5,014 nucleotides of DNA from MGNI01 sp964353875 (GTDB taxonomy: Bacteria; Chloroflexota; Anaerolineae; Anaerolineales; E44-bin32), in assembly GCA_964353875.1 (NCBI GenBank), contig CAYGXU010000169.1, positions 1 through 5,014 on the forward strand, written 5' to 3'. Shown here in pieces: positions 1 through 5,014 of the stretch; within the stretch, counting starts at the first letter, position 1, and every line of letters starts with the position of its first letter. A program made the translations under genes and the position numbers. The notes below the pieces were generated by a model. It was given only the letters and a program-made list of their open reading frames with translations, was not told the DNA's origin and searched no databases.

Positions 1-245
1 AACGCCTTACATAATGTAGCGCATGGGAGTTAACCCAAGATCAAGGCGGATTTAAAGGTTGTTAACAATTCAAGGTTATAGAAATCAAGGGACAAGAAAA
101 GGTAAAGGGACGGATCGAGGAATGGAGGTCGATCCCTTGGCCGGGAGTCGCCCTTTCATAAGAAGGCGGAAATCTTGACGATCCCTGGCTGGGTTGGGAT
201 AAAGCCATCCTTTGGTTTTCATCATGGGTGCCCCAAATCCGTCGA
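1..245. other. Upstream region without a supported gene
   Basis: Stop codons are frequent and I see no convincing reading frame here. The segment contains an inverted repeat GGATCGA (112-118) / TCGATCC (129-135) with a 10-base loop, but no following T-run, so it is not a clear terminator. A second weak hairpin pairs TGGCT (186-190) with AGCCA (203-207) and is followed by a modestly T-rich stretch; it could be the end of an upstream transcript, but support is poor. GTTAAC occurs at 29-34 and 61-66, and TCAAGG at 41, 70 and 85. None of these has a regular spacing that I can tie to a known regulator. Confidence 0.55.
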
Positions 246-274
246 TTGTCATTTCAATGTCTAACCCTTATCTC
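246..274 (+). promoter_or_regulatory. Pho-box-like 11-bp direct repeats before the response regulator gene
   Basis: Three heptamers lie in exact 11-bp register: TTGTCAT at 246, ATGTCTA at 257 and a weaker TTATCTC at 268, the first two separated by the A/T-rich TTCA. Known PhoB sites are direct repeats of CTGTCAT-like heptamers with 4-bp A/T-rich spacers, that is, an 11-bp period placed at the -35 region. The first two units share TGTC and match the consensus well; the third matches at about four of seven positions. The array lies upstream of a -10 box that has no good -35 element, as expected for an activator-dependent promoter. The gene downstream encodes a PhoB-class regulator, so autoregulation is inferred. 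The gap from the repeats to the -10 is somewhat longer than the classical arrangement unless the third unit is used. Confidence 0.45.
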
Positions 275-285
275 CAGCGTTCGTC

Positions 286-291
286 TATAAT
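286..291 (+). promoter_or_regulatory. -10 box of a probably leaderless promoter
   Basis: A perfect TATAAT lies only 6 bases upstream of the ATG at 298. A sigma-70-type start is normally about 7 bases after the -10, so transcription should begin at or beside the ATG itself. The bases between 270 and 297 contain no purine-rich Shine-Dalgarno sequence, which agrees with a leaderless mRNA. There is no convincing TTGACA-like -35 at 16-18 bp; the Pho-box-like repeats occupy or precede that place. Confidence 0.6.
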
Positions 292-297
292 GTACGC

Positions 298-972
298 ATG
301 TCAAAGATCCTTGTCGTTGAAGATGATACGACCGTACGAGAGACCTTGGTCTTGAATTTACAGGCGGAGGGTTATGATGTCCGCTCGGCCATGGATGGCG
401 AGGCCGGCTTGGCCCTCGCGCGTGAGACAAAGCCCGATCTGATCGTGCTCGATATCATGTTGCCCAAATTGGATGGGCTGACTGTATGCCGGATTCTACG
501 CCGCCAGTCTCAAGTGCCGATCATCATGCTCACCGCGCGCGGGCTGGAAACAGATAAGATCGTTGGTCTCGAAAGCGGGGCCGATGACTACATCGTCAAA
601 CCCTTCTCCCTGGGCGAATTTTTGGCGCGAGTGCGAGCGGCGCTGAGGCGAGGCCAATCCGAGATCGCCAAGAGCGAGTTGGTCTCGGGCGACTTGCGCG
701 TGGATCTGCTCTCTCGGCGAGTTCATCTGGGTGAGAAAGAGCTTTTACTCGCACCGCGTGAATTTGATCTGTTGGCAGTTTTTATGCGCCATTCCGGTGC
801 TGTTCTCACGCGTGACATGCTCCTGGCGCGGGTCTGGGGGAATGACTATCTTGGCGACACGCGCACCGTCGATGTCCACATCCGTTGGCTGAGGCAGAAA
901 ATCGAAAAAGACCCTTCCAATCCCGAATATATCGTCACAGTCCGAGGTGTGGGCTATCGTTTTGAGGGGTGA
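298..972 (+). CDS. OmpR/PhoB-family response regulator
   Basis: This is a cytoplasmic transcription factor of 224 residues, the usual length for the family. The receiver domain (about 1-118) shows the acidic pocket E8-D9-D10, the phospho-acceptor D52 in LDIMLP, the switch residue T79 and the invariant K101 in the KPF motif. The winged-helix DNA-binding domain (about 128-223) shows the recognition helix region TRTVDVHIRWLRQKIE (188-203) and the C-terminal wing TVRGVGYRF (214-222), both typical of PhoB/OmpR proteins. The ATG at 298 is supported because MSKILVVEDD is the normal start of a receiver domain. No Shine-Dalgarno precedes it, which fits leaderless translation. It is followed after three bases by a histidine kinase, its obvious partner. 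PhoB-like half-sites upstream suggest a phosphate-type regulator, but subfamily and regulon cannot be fixed from sequence alone; a WalR/RegX3-like role is the main alternative. Confidence 0.96.
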   Translation: MSKILVVEDDTTVRETLVLNLQAEGYDVRSAMDGEAGLALARETKPDLIVLDIMLPKLDGLTVCRILRRQSQVPIIMLTARGLETDKIVGLESGADDYIVKPFSLGEFLARVRAALRRGQSEIAKSELVSGDLRVDLLSRRVHLGEKELLLAPREFDLLAVFMRHSGAVLTRDMLLARVWGNDYLGDTRTVDVHIRWLRQKIEKDPSNPEYIVTVRGVGYRFEG

Positions 973-975
973 AGC

Positions 976-2127
976 ATGAGCATCTGGTATGCGGTAGCGC
1001 TTGGCGCGATAGCGATGGTCTTCTTACTCCTGTGGAGGCGGGAGGTCGCCTGGCGCATGCGCTATATGTTGCAGGCACGACGACGCCAACGTGAGGCAGA
1101 AAACCAACTGAAGCAAAGCATGGCGAAAGTGGAGCGAATCGAGCAGGCCTCCGATGTGACGAGTGATTTGTTGCTTGTGGTCGATGGCGAATTCCGTCTG
1201 CTGCATGCCAATCTTGCTGCTCGAGAGGCCTTTGGGGAACTCACAGAGGAACGCTCCTTAATCGCCTATACGGGCAATTTGGAGTTGGAGAATATGGCGA
1301 TGGAGGCTTTGAACCTGAGGGGGGAAGAGCGGCTGGAGCGCGTGATTCGCATCGATGATCGGCCCTACCGCACTCTGGTGGTCGCCTTGCCGCAAGGGGT
1401 CGGGATTGCCCTCACGAATGTCGCTGAATTGCAGCGCCTGAGCCGAGCGCGTCAGGATATGATCACCAACCTCTCCCACGAGCTACGCACACCGTTAACC
1501 TCCTTGAAGTTATTGGCGGAAACCCTTCAAAGTCCTGCGGGTCAGAATCCTGAGGTGGAACGCCAGTTGCTTGGCAAAATGGTATCCGAGGTTGATCAGT
1601 TACATCAAATGTCGGAGGAATTGCTTGAGCTTTCTGCCATTGAATCAGGCAAGCAGGCGATGCGTCTCGTGCCGGTTGCTTTACATAAGATTATCGACGG
1701 TCCTTTCAAGCGATTGCAGAACCAGGCTGAACGACGCTCTGTGAGCATCCAAGTAACGATTGATCCGCAGCTCCGTGTCCTGGCTGATCCTGAGCAGGCC
1801 GCTCGTGCGGTGCAGAACGTCTTGCATAATGCCCTTAAATTCACTCCACAGGGGGGCGAGGTAGTGATCACAGCTGAGTTAGCAGAAGAGCAGGGACAAG
1901 TGGTGCTGGCCATCGCCGACAGCGGGCCGGGGATCCCGGCGGAGGAGTTGGAGCGCGTTTTCGAACGTTTCTATCGCAGCAATTGGGCATGGGGGACGCC
2001 GGGCACGGGGCTGGGCCTGGCGATTGCCCGCCATATCATGCGGGCGCATGGCGGGCGGATTTGGGCAGATAATCGCCCATTGCCGAAGCGAGGGGCAGTT
2101 TTTTATTTGGCTTTCTCATCAGTGTGA
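976..2127 (+). CDS. Membrane-anchored PAS sensor histidine kinase (PhoR/WalK-like)
   Basis: This 383-residue protein is expected to autophosphorylate and pass the phosphate to D52 of the regulator encoded just upstream. A single N-terminal membrane segment lies at about 4-20, followed by a basic, probably coiled-coil stretch (about 21-57) and a PAS-like region (about 60-150). HisKA follows with phospho-acceptor H168 in NLSHELRTPLTSL. The HATPase_c domain has the N box (N281 and N285 in NVLHNALKFT), G1 box DSGPGIP (315-321), F box RVFERFYR (327-334) and G2 box GTGLGLAI (343-350), so it looks fully active. Only a few residues lie outside the membrane helix, so there is no periplasmic sensor; the signal must come through the membrane, a partner protein or the cytoplasmic PAS region. 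The same is true of E. coli PhoR. The Shine-Dalgarno GAGGGG (964-969) lies in the last codons of the regulator gene, indicating translational coupling. No clear intrinsic terminator follows. Confidence 0.95.
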   Translation: MSIWYAVALGAIAMVFLLLWRREVAWRMRYMLQARRRQREAENQLKQSMAKVERIEQASDVTSDLLLVVDGEFRLLHANLAAREAFGELTEERSLIAYTGNLELENMAMEALNLRGEERLERVIRIDDRPYRTLVVALPQGVGIALTNVAELQRLSRARQDMITNLSHELRTPLTSLKLLAETLQSPAGQNPEVERQLLGKMVSEVDQLHQMSEELLELSAIESGKQAMRLVPVALHKIIDGPFKRLQNQAERRSVSIQVTIDPQLRVLADPEQAARAVQNVLHNALKFTPQGGEVVITAELAEEQGQVVLAIADSGPGIPAEELERVFERFYRSNWAWGTPGTGLGLAIARHIMRAHGGRIWADNRPLPKRGAVFYLAFSSV

Positions 2128-2161
2128 AGCTCCTCAGACTACGGAGGCTCCCTTCTGCCTC
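2128..2161 (+). other. Weak alternative hairpins after the kinase gene
   Basis: AGCTCC (2128-2133) can pair with GGAGGCT (2143-2149) with one bulged G. Alternatively GAGGC (2144-2148) can pair with GCCTC (2157-2161). Neither stem is long and neither is followed by a T-run, so this is at best an inefficient terminator. Read-through from the two-component genes into the B12 leader is therefore possible. Confidence 0.25.
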
Positions 2162-2229
2162 AGGGACATCGGCTGAATCGGATGAAATCCCTTGATTTTG
2201 CAGGGATGTCGGTTAAAATCCTTGAAGCA
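2161..2229 (+). repeat. Imperfect tandem direct repeat spanning the B12 operon promoter
   Basis: Unit 1 starts at 2161 (CAGGGACATCGGCTGAATC) and unit 2 at 2201 (CAGGGATGTCGGTTAAAATC), and the similarity continues in each with an AAATCC(C)TTGA block (at about 2186 and 2217). Unit 2 is shorter, as if about 10 bases were deleted from its middle. The -35 of the predicted promoter lies in the end of unit 1 and the -10 in unit 2, so the present promoter appears to straddle the repeat junction. An inverted repeat ATCCCT (2187-2192) / AGGGAT (2202-2207) also results from this layout. Confidence 0.5.
2192..2219 (+). promoter_or_regulatory. Promoter for the cobalamin riboswitch and btu operon
   Basis: The -35 TTGATT (2192-2197) and the -10 TAAAAT (2214-2219) are separated by 16 bases, close to the sigma-70 consensus in both boxes and spacing. 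Transcription would start near 2226, about 16 bases before the first paired base of the aptamer, which is the right place for a riboswitch leader. No better candidate lies between the kinase stop codon and the aptamer. Confidence 0.6.
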
Positions 2230-2242
2230 AACTAAATAGTTT
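2229..2242. promoter_or_regulatory. Short inverted repeat near the predicted transcription start
   Basis: AAACTA (2229-2234) and TAGTTT (2237-2242) form a 6-bp inverted repeat with a two-base centre, placed just after the predicted start and just before the aptamer. It could be an operator for a dimeric regulator or merely a small 5' hairpin in the leader RNA. No known regulator is recognised from it. Confidence 0.25.
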
Positions 2243-2396
2243 CGTCCTCTAGGTGCCCAATCCCCCGGATGGGAGGGCGTAAAGGCGAAGCCGGTGACAA
2301 TCACGTGCTGCCTTACGGCTGCACAGGTTGAAGTCCGGCGCTGTCCCGCAACTGTAATCCGTATCAGCGGAAAGCCAGGACGACCGCCTAGGACGA
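2242..2396 (+). promoter_or_regulatory. Cobalamin (adenosylcobalamin-type) riboswitch aptamer
   Basis: The core carries hallmark blocks of the cobalamin aptamer: AAGTCCGGCGCTGTCCCGCA (2331-2350) running into ACTGTAAT, and the B12 box AGCCAGGACGACCGCC (2373-2388). P1 closes the element: TCGTC (2242-2246) pairs with GACGA (2392-2396) and CTAGGTG (2249-2255) with CGCCTAG (2385-2391), giving 12 pairs with a two-base bulge (2247-2248). P5 is GCCGG (2290-2294) with CCGGC (2335-2339). A further stem pairs TCCG (2358-2361) with CGGA (2368-2371). The P5 loop is unusually large, about 40 bases, and contains its own hairpin (2305-2324). Cobalamin riboswitches sense intracellular B12 and repress B12 uptake or synthesis genes; here the target is the importer that follows. 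The exact ligand form (adenosyl- or methyl-/aquocobalamin) is not decided by inspection. Confidence 0.95.
2305..2324 (+). other. Hairpin inserted in the P5 loop of the riboswitch
   Basis: GTGC (2305-2308) pairs with GCAC (2321-2324), and GCC (2310-2312) with GGC (2317-2319), across a single T-T mismatch, with loop TTAC. It stands between the two halves of P5, where the usual loop is only a few bases. It may be a stem extension that presents or replaces the loop used in the kissing contact with the expression platform. Confidence 0.6.
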
Positions 2397-2403
2397 TCTT
2401 GAT

Positions 2404-2444
2404 ACCACCTTCGCGGAAAGGGGTGAGAGTGAGACCTAACCCCT
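2404..2444 (+). promoter_or_regulatory. Riboswitch expression platform: mutually exclusive hairpins
   Basis: ACC-CCTT (2404-2411, A2407 bulged) can pair with AAGGGGT (2418-2424), forming a small hairpin with loop CGCGGA directly after the aptamer, in the place of the regulatory P13 helix. The same AGGGGT (2419-2424) is exactly complementary to ACCCCT (2439-2444), the 5' arm of the terminator, and can therefore act as antiterminator. The inferred logic is: B12-bound aptamer favours the small hairpin, the terminator forms and transcription stops; without B12 the antiterminator prevails and the operon is transcribed. Pairings were read directly; the switching order is inference. Confidence 0.65.
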
Positions 2445-2465
2445 GTCGCGTCGACAGGGGTTTTT
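2438..2465 (+). terminator. Rho-independent terminator of the riboswitch
   Basis: CCCCTGTCG (2440-2448) pairs perfectly with CGACAGGGG (2452-2460) across a CGT loop, extended by AA/TT pairs (2438-2439 with 2461-2462), and is followed by a run of five T (2461-2465). This is a strong intrinsic terminator. It lies 58 bases before the btuF start codon, so it acts as the off-state of the leader rather than as an end of the kinase transcript, although it would also stop read-through from the kinase gene. Confidence 0.92.
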
Positions 2466-2523
2466 GATTAAACGAAGACATTTCGCTGCATGACAATCAG
2501 ATACCTCTAGAACAGGGAGTAAA

Positions 2524-3540
2524 ATGAAACAATTTTTCAGGGTAACAACTACATTAGTAACTTGGTTGCTCTTGAGCGCCATTTTTGTTGCCTGTGGACA
2601 GACAGCGACGCCGAAAGTTGAACCCACATTCACTCCGCCGCCACCCACGACCGAGATAACCACTCCGCAGCCGACGGAGCAGCCTACTGTTGAGTCGACA
2701 TCGGAGTGGGTAATTCTCATGGATGGCCTCGGTAATGAGCTCATTTTCACCCAACCCTTTCAGCGAATCGTCTCTCTGGCTCCTTCGAATGTGGAGATCT
2801 TATTTGCTGTGGGCGCAGGCGCCCAGGTGGTGGGTCGAGATGAGTTTTCGGATTACCCACCTGAGGCGATGGGAGTTGCCAGCATCGGCAGCACCTATGG
2901 GACTCTCAACACGGAGGTGATTATAGCTCTCGAGCCTGACCTGGTACTGGCGGCCGGGACCACCCCTCCGGAGCAGATTCAGATGTTGCAGGATCTAGGG
3001 ATCACGGCCTTCCTGCTCCCCAATCCATTGGACTTCGAGGGGCTTTATGAGAACTTAAAGACTGTGGGAATGCTTGCTGGTCATGAACAGCAAGCGTTGG
3101 CATTAGCAGATACATTGAAGACGCGTGTCGATGGCGTGATCGAGGGGGTGGCTGAAGCGGACCTCGTGAGAGTGTATTATGAAGTTGATGGAGAAGTGGA
3201 TCCGAACAATCCGTGGACCACCGGATCAGGGACTTTCCAGGAGCTATTGATCTCAACCGCAGGAGGCGTTAATATCGCTTCGGATCTGGTTGGATGGCAA
3301 CAGATCAGCCTGGAGGAGTTGATCGTCCGCAATCCGCAGGTGATGATCTACGAAGCTGGCCCATGGGTCACGACCACTTTGGAGACTGTGCTCGCCCGGC
3401 CTGGGTGGAATGCGATCCCCTCGGTCACCAATGGGCAAATCTATCCCATTGATTCCAGTTGGACCGGCCGTCCTGGACCGCGTTTGGTGGATGCATTAGA
3501 AGCCATCGCTAAGATTCTCCACCCTGAGTTGTTTGAATAA
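2524..3540 (+). CDS. btuF: Cobalamin-binding lipoprotein of an ABC importer (BtuF-like)
   Basis: This 338-residue protein should capture corrinoid outside the membrane and deliver it to the permease. It begins with a lipoprotein signal peptide: basic start, hydrophobic 11-22 and a lipobox ending FVAC, with C24 as the lipidated residue. A Pro/Thr-rich linker (about 28-60) follows and tethers the binding domain. The mature domain (about 62-336) is of the two-lobed helical-backbone type: RIVSLAPSNVEILFAVGA (81-98), SDYPPEA (109-115), then IALEPDLVLA (134-143), as in BtuF/FhuD/FepB proteins. By position, E131 and E240 are candidates for the two surface glutamates that dock onto permease arginines; this is inference. 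The ATG is backed by AGGGAG (2514-2519), 4 bases upstream. The B12 riboswitch in the leader argues for cobalamin over siderophore or heme. Confidence 0.9.
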   Translation: MKQFFRVTTTLVTWLLLSAIFVACGQTATPKVEPTFTPPPPTTEITTPQPTEQPTVESTSEWVILMDGLGNELIFTQPFQRIVSLAPSNVEILFAVGAGAQVVGRDEFSDYPPEAMGVASIGSTYGTLNTEVIIALEPDLVLAAGTTPPEQIQMLQDLGITAFLLPNPLDFEGLYENLKTVGMLAGHEQQALALADTLKTRVDGVIEGVAEADLVRVYYEVDGEVDPNNPWTTGSGTFQELLISTAGGVNIASDLVGWQQISLEELIVRNPQVMIYEAGPWVTTTLETVLARPGWNAIPSVTNGQIYPIDSSWTGRPGPRLVDALEAIAKILHPELFE

Positions 3541-4628
3541 TGGAAGAGACCGGTCTGCCAATGTCGAAGGAAAGTCTGTTGCGCTCTTTTCGCAGGGCAA
3601 GAGCCAATGCCCTTGCCCCCTGGCTATGGACCATTGGAGCGCTGGTGGTCATGTTTCTCTTAAGCGCTGCCGTCGGGCCAGTTCCCATCTCTCCGGGCGT
3701 TATCCTGAAAATCCTTCTACGACGCTTTCTCACGTTGCCCATGGAGGTCGATTGGCCAGCGACTTTCGATACCATCCTGTATCAAATTCGTCTGCCCAAT
3801 ACCATCTTGATCGCACTAACGGGGATGGCTTTGGGCGGCAGCGGCGCCGCCTACCAGGGGCTATTCCGCAATCCTCTCGCAGACCCCTATATCATTGGCG
3901 TGGCCGCTGGTGCCGGTTTAGGGGCGGTGCTGGCGATGTCCATTCATTGGCCGGATACATTAATGAGCATGATCGCCATTCCCGCAGCCGGTTTTATTGG
4001 AGCGATATTGACGGTTGGGCTGGTGTATTCTCTCGCTCGAGTCGGGCGTACGACACCTGTCACAACTTTGATCCTGGCAGGTGTGGCTGTGAGCGCCTTC
4101 GCCTCAGCCATCACCAGCATGTTGATGTTCATCAGCACCGACCAGCTGCATCGAGCGGTGGCTTGGCTTTTGGGCGGTTTTTCAATAGGTGGTTGGAATC
4201 CCGTCCTGGTGATGTTGCCTTATTCATTTGTGGGTTTAGGGTTTTTGATTACCCTGGGGCGACCGTTGAACGTGCTGCAATTCGGGGACGAGCAAGCCTT
4301 GCAATTGGGCCTGCCTGTCGAGCGTTACAAGATTCTGATCGTGGTTGTCTCTTCACTGGCGGCGGCCACCGCGGTTTCATTCTCGGGGATCATCGGCTTT
4401 GTTGGCCTGGTGGTTCCGCATTTGGTGCGTTTGCTGTGGGGATCTGACTACCGACGCTTGATCCCCTTGGCCGTGATCACTGGCGGGGCGGTGTTGTTGG
4501 GTGCGGATGTCATTGCCAGGACGATCTTGGCGCCGAGCGAACTGCCGGTAGGGATCGTCACAGCCGTGTTCGGCGCGCCCTTCTTCCTTTGGCTTTTGCG
4601 CAGGGCGAAGCATATGAGTTATTGGTGA
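3540..4628 (+). CDS. btuC: Vitamin B12 ABC importer permease (BtuC-like, FecCD family)
   Basis: This is a polytopic inner-membrane protein of 362 residues, slightly above the common 320-350, expected to form a homodimeric channel for the corrinoid. The FecCD family pattern is clear: RLPNTILIAL (84-93), then RNPLADPYIIGVAAGAGLGA (110-129), FSGIIGFVGLVVPHLVRLL (281-299; the part that contacts the ATPase), and ELPVGIVTAVFGAPFFLWLL (334-353). Hydrophobic segments throughout fit about ten helices. The first ATG shares its A with the TAA of btuF (TAATG), indicating coupled translation. A second in-frame ATG at 3561 (residue 8) has a purine-rich GGAAGAG (3542-3548) upstream, though at a rather long 12 bases, so the true start may be either. 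A long overlapping frame in the same region is a shadow. Substrate assignment rests on the riboswitch. Confidence 0.92.
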   Translation: MEETGLPMSKESLLRSFRRARANALAPWLWTIGALVVMFLLSAAVGPVPISPGVILKILLRRFLTLPMEVDWPATFDTILYQIRLPNTILIALTGMALGGSGAAYQGLFRNPLADPYIIGVAAGAGLGAVLAMSIHWPDTLMSMIAIPAAGFIGAILTVGLVYSLARVGRTTPVTTLILAGVAVSAFASAITSMLMFISTDQLHRAVAWLLGGFSIGGWNPVLVMLPYSFVGLGFLITLGRPLNVLQFGDEQALQLGLPVERYKILIVVVSSLAAATAVSFSGIIGFVGLVVPHLVRLLWGSDYRRLIPLAVITGGAVLLGADVIARTILAPSELPVGIVTAVFGAPFFLWLLRRAKHMSYW

Positions 4629-4633
4629 TCGTT

Positions 4634-5014
4634 ATGTTACGCTTAGATCAAGTTACCGTCGGCTATGGAACGAAGCCGGTTCTACACCAGGTCACAATCC
4701 AACTCCCACCTGGAGAGGTGCTCGGCATAGTCGGACCGAATGGGGTGGGAAAGTCAACCTTGATCAAGGTTGCCAGTGGTGTACTTCCACCTTTTCAGGG
4801 ACGGATATGGGTGGGTGAGACCGACCTCAGCCATCTTCCTCCTCCGGAACGCGCTCGCCTGATCGCTGTAGTCCCCCAGGCGACACAACTTCCGGCGGCC
4901 TTTCAGGCCTTGCACATTGTGATGCTTGGACGAACCCCCTATCTGGGATGGCTAGGACGTGAGGGTGAGACGGATCATCGTATTGTCGCCGAGGTGATGG
5001 AGAAGACAGGCACG
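4634..5014 (+). CDS. btuD: ABC importer ATPase, partial (BtuD-like)
   Basis: The frame is open to the window edge, giving 127 residues of a protein that normally has about 250-270. It shows an aromatic A-loop candidate Y11, a Walker A motif GPNGVGKST (34-42) and a Q-loop glutamine Q82 in VVPQ. The following segment IVMLGRTPYLGWLG (95-108) is typical of FecE/BtuD-type ATPases. The ABC signature, Walker B and H-loop must lie beyond the edge. The ATG at 4634 follows the permease stop by five bases with GGTGAT (4624-4629) as a possible ribosome site. An in-frame GTG at 4625, overlapping the permease stop as GTGA, is the alternative start and would add three residues. The protein is expected to power the BtuC-like permease; its cobalamin role is inferred from operon position. 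Confidence 0.92.
   Translation, partial: MLRLDQVTVGYGTKPVLHQVTIQLPPGEVLGIVGPNGVGKSTLIKVASGVLPPFQGRIWVGETDLSHLPPPERARLIAVVPQATQLPAAFQALHIVMLGRTPYLGWLGREGETDHRIVAEVMEKTGT

Noticed and set aside
186..217. Possible terminator TGGCT/AGCCA followed by a T-rich stretch
   Set aside because: The stem has only five pairs, the loop is long and the T tract is interrupted by G, so it is not counted as a terminator.
1605..1913. Minus-strand open frame inside the histidine kinase gene
   Set aside because: It is antisense to the conserved HisKA/HATPase coding sequence and has low-complexity Ser/Cys/Arg-rich translation.
2134..2496. A 120-codon open frame on the minus strand across the B12 leader
   Set aside because: It lies over the riboswitch, terminator and promoter, whose structures explain the sequence, and its translation shows no recognisable domain.
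2464..2497. A second promoter directly before btuF using TTGATT at 2464
   Set aside because: No -10-like hexamer lies at 16-18 bases; the nearest candidate GACAAT (2492-2497) is 22 bases away. The TTGATT is also part of the terminator tail.
3533..4447. A 304-codon plus-strand frame overlapping the permease gene
   Set aside because: The 3540-4628 frame carries full FecCD-family motifs and membrane segments. The overlapping translation is rich in Arg, Gly, Ser and His without a domain, as expected of a shadow frame in G+C-rich DNA.
2524..5014. Iron-siderophore or heme importer instead of B12 importer
   Set aside because: The protein families overlap with FecBCDE/FhuD types, but the leader has an intact cobalamin riboswitch with terminator, which makes a corrinoid the best-supported substrate.

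Overview
The window (about 55% G+C by eye) comes from a bacterial chromosome and holds two unrelated-looking plus-strand units: a PhoB/PhoR-type two-component pair, then a cobalamin-riboswitch-controlled BtuFCD-type vitamin B12 importer that runs off the right edge. The Pro/Thr-rich linker after the lipoprotein cysteine and the overall style of the sensor pair would fit Chloroflexota (Anaerolineae-like), but this is an impression from protein style, not a taxonomic proof.

Bases 1-297 hold no gene that I can support. The region ends in a likely promoter whose -10 (TATAAT, 286-291) lies so close to the ATG at 298 that the response regulator mRNA is probably leaderless. Just upstream, three heptamers in an exact 11-bp register (246, 257, 268; the third weak) resemble a Pho box. 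This suggests autoregulation by the PhoB-like regulator encoded next. Genes 298-972 (OmpR/PhoB-class response regulator) and 976-2127 (membrane-anchored PAS/HisKA/HATPase histidine kinase) are translationally coupled.

Bases 2128-2523 are a dense regulatory leader. It holds an imperfect direct repeat, a good sigma-70-type promoter (TTGATT, 16 bp, TAAAAT), a small inverted repeat near the predicted transcription start, a complete cobalamin aptamer (2242-2396, closed by a 12-bp P1), a hairpin that can mask an antiterminator, and a strong intrinsic terminator (2438-2465). Together they read as a transcription-attenuation switch: with B12 bound, transcription stops; without it, the importer is made.

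Bases 2524-5014 encode the importer in the order substrate-binding lipoprotein (BtuF-like), FecCD-type permease (BtuC-like) and ATPase (BtuD-like, 3' end outside the window), with overlapping or nearly overlapping junctions. The riboswitch is the main reason to assign cobalamin/corrinoid rather than iron-siderophore or heme as substrate. I see no mobile element, CRISPR array, tRNA or rRNA. The points most worth checking are the Pho-box-like repeats joined to a leaderless start, and the unusually large P5 loop of the riboswitch.
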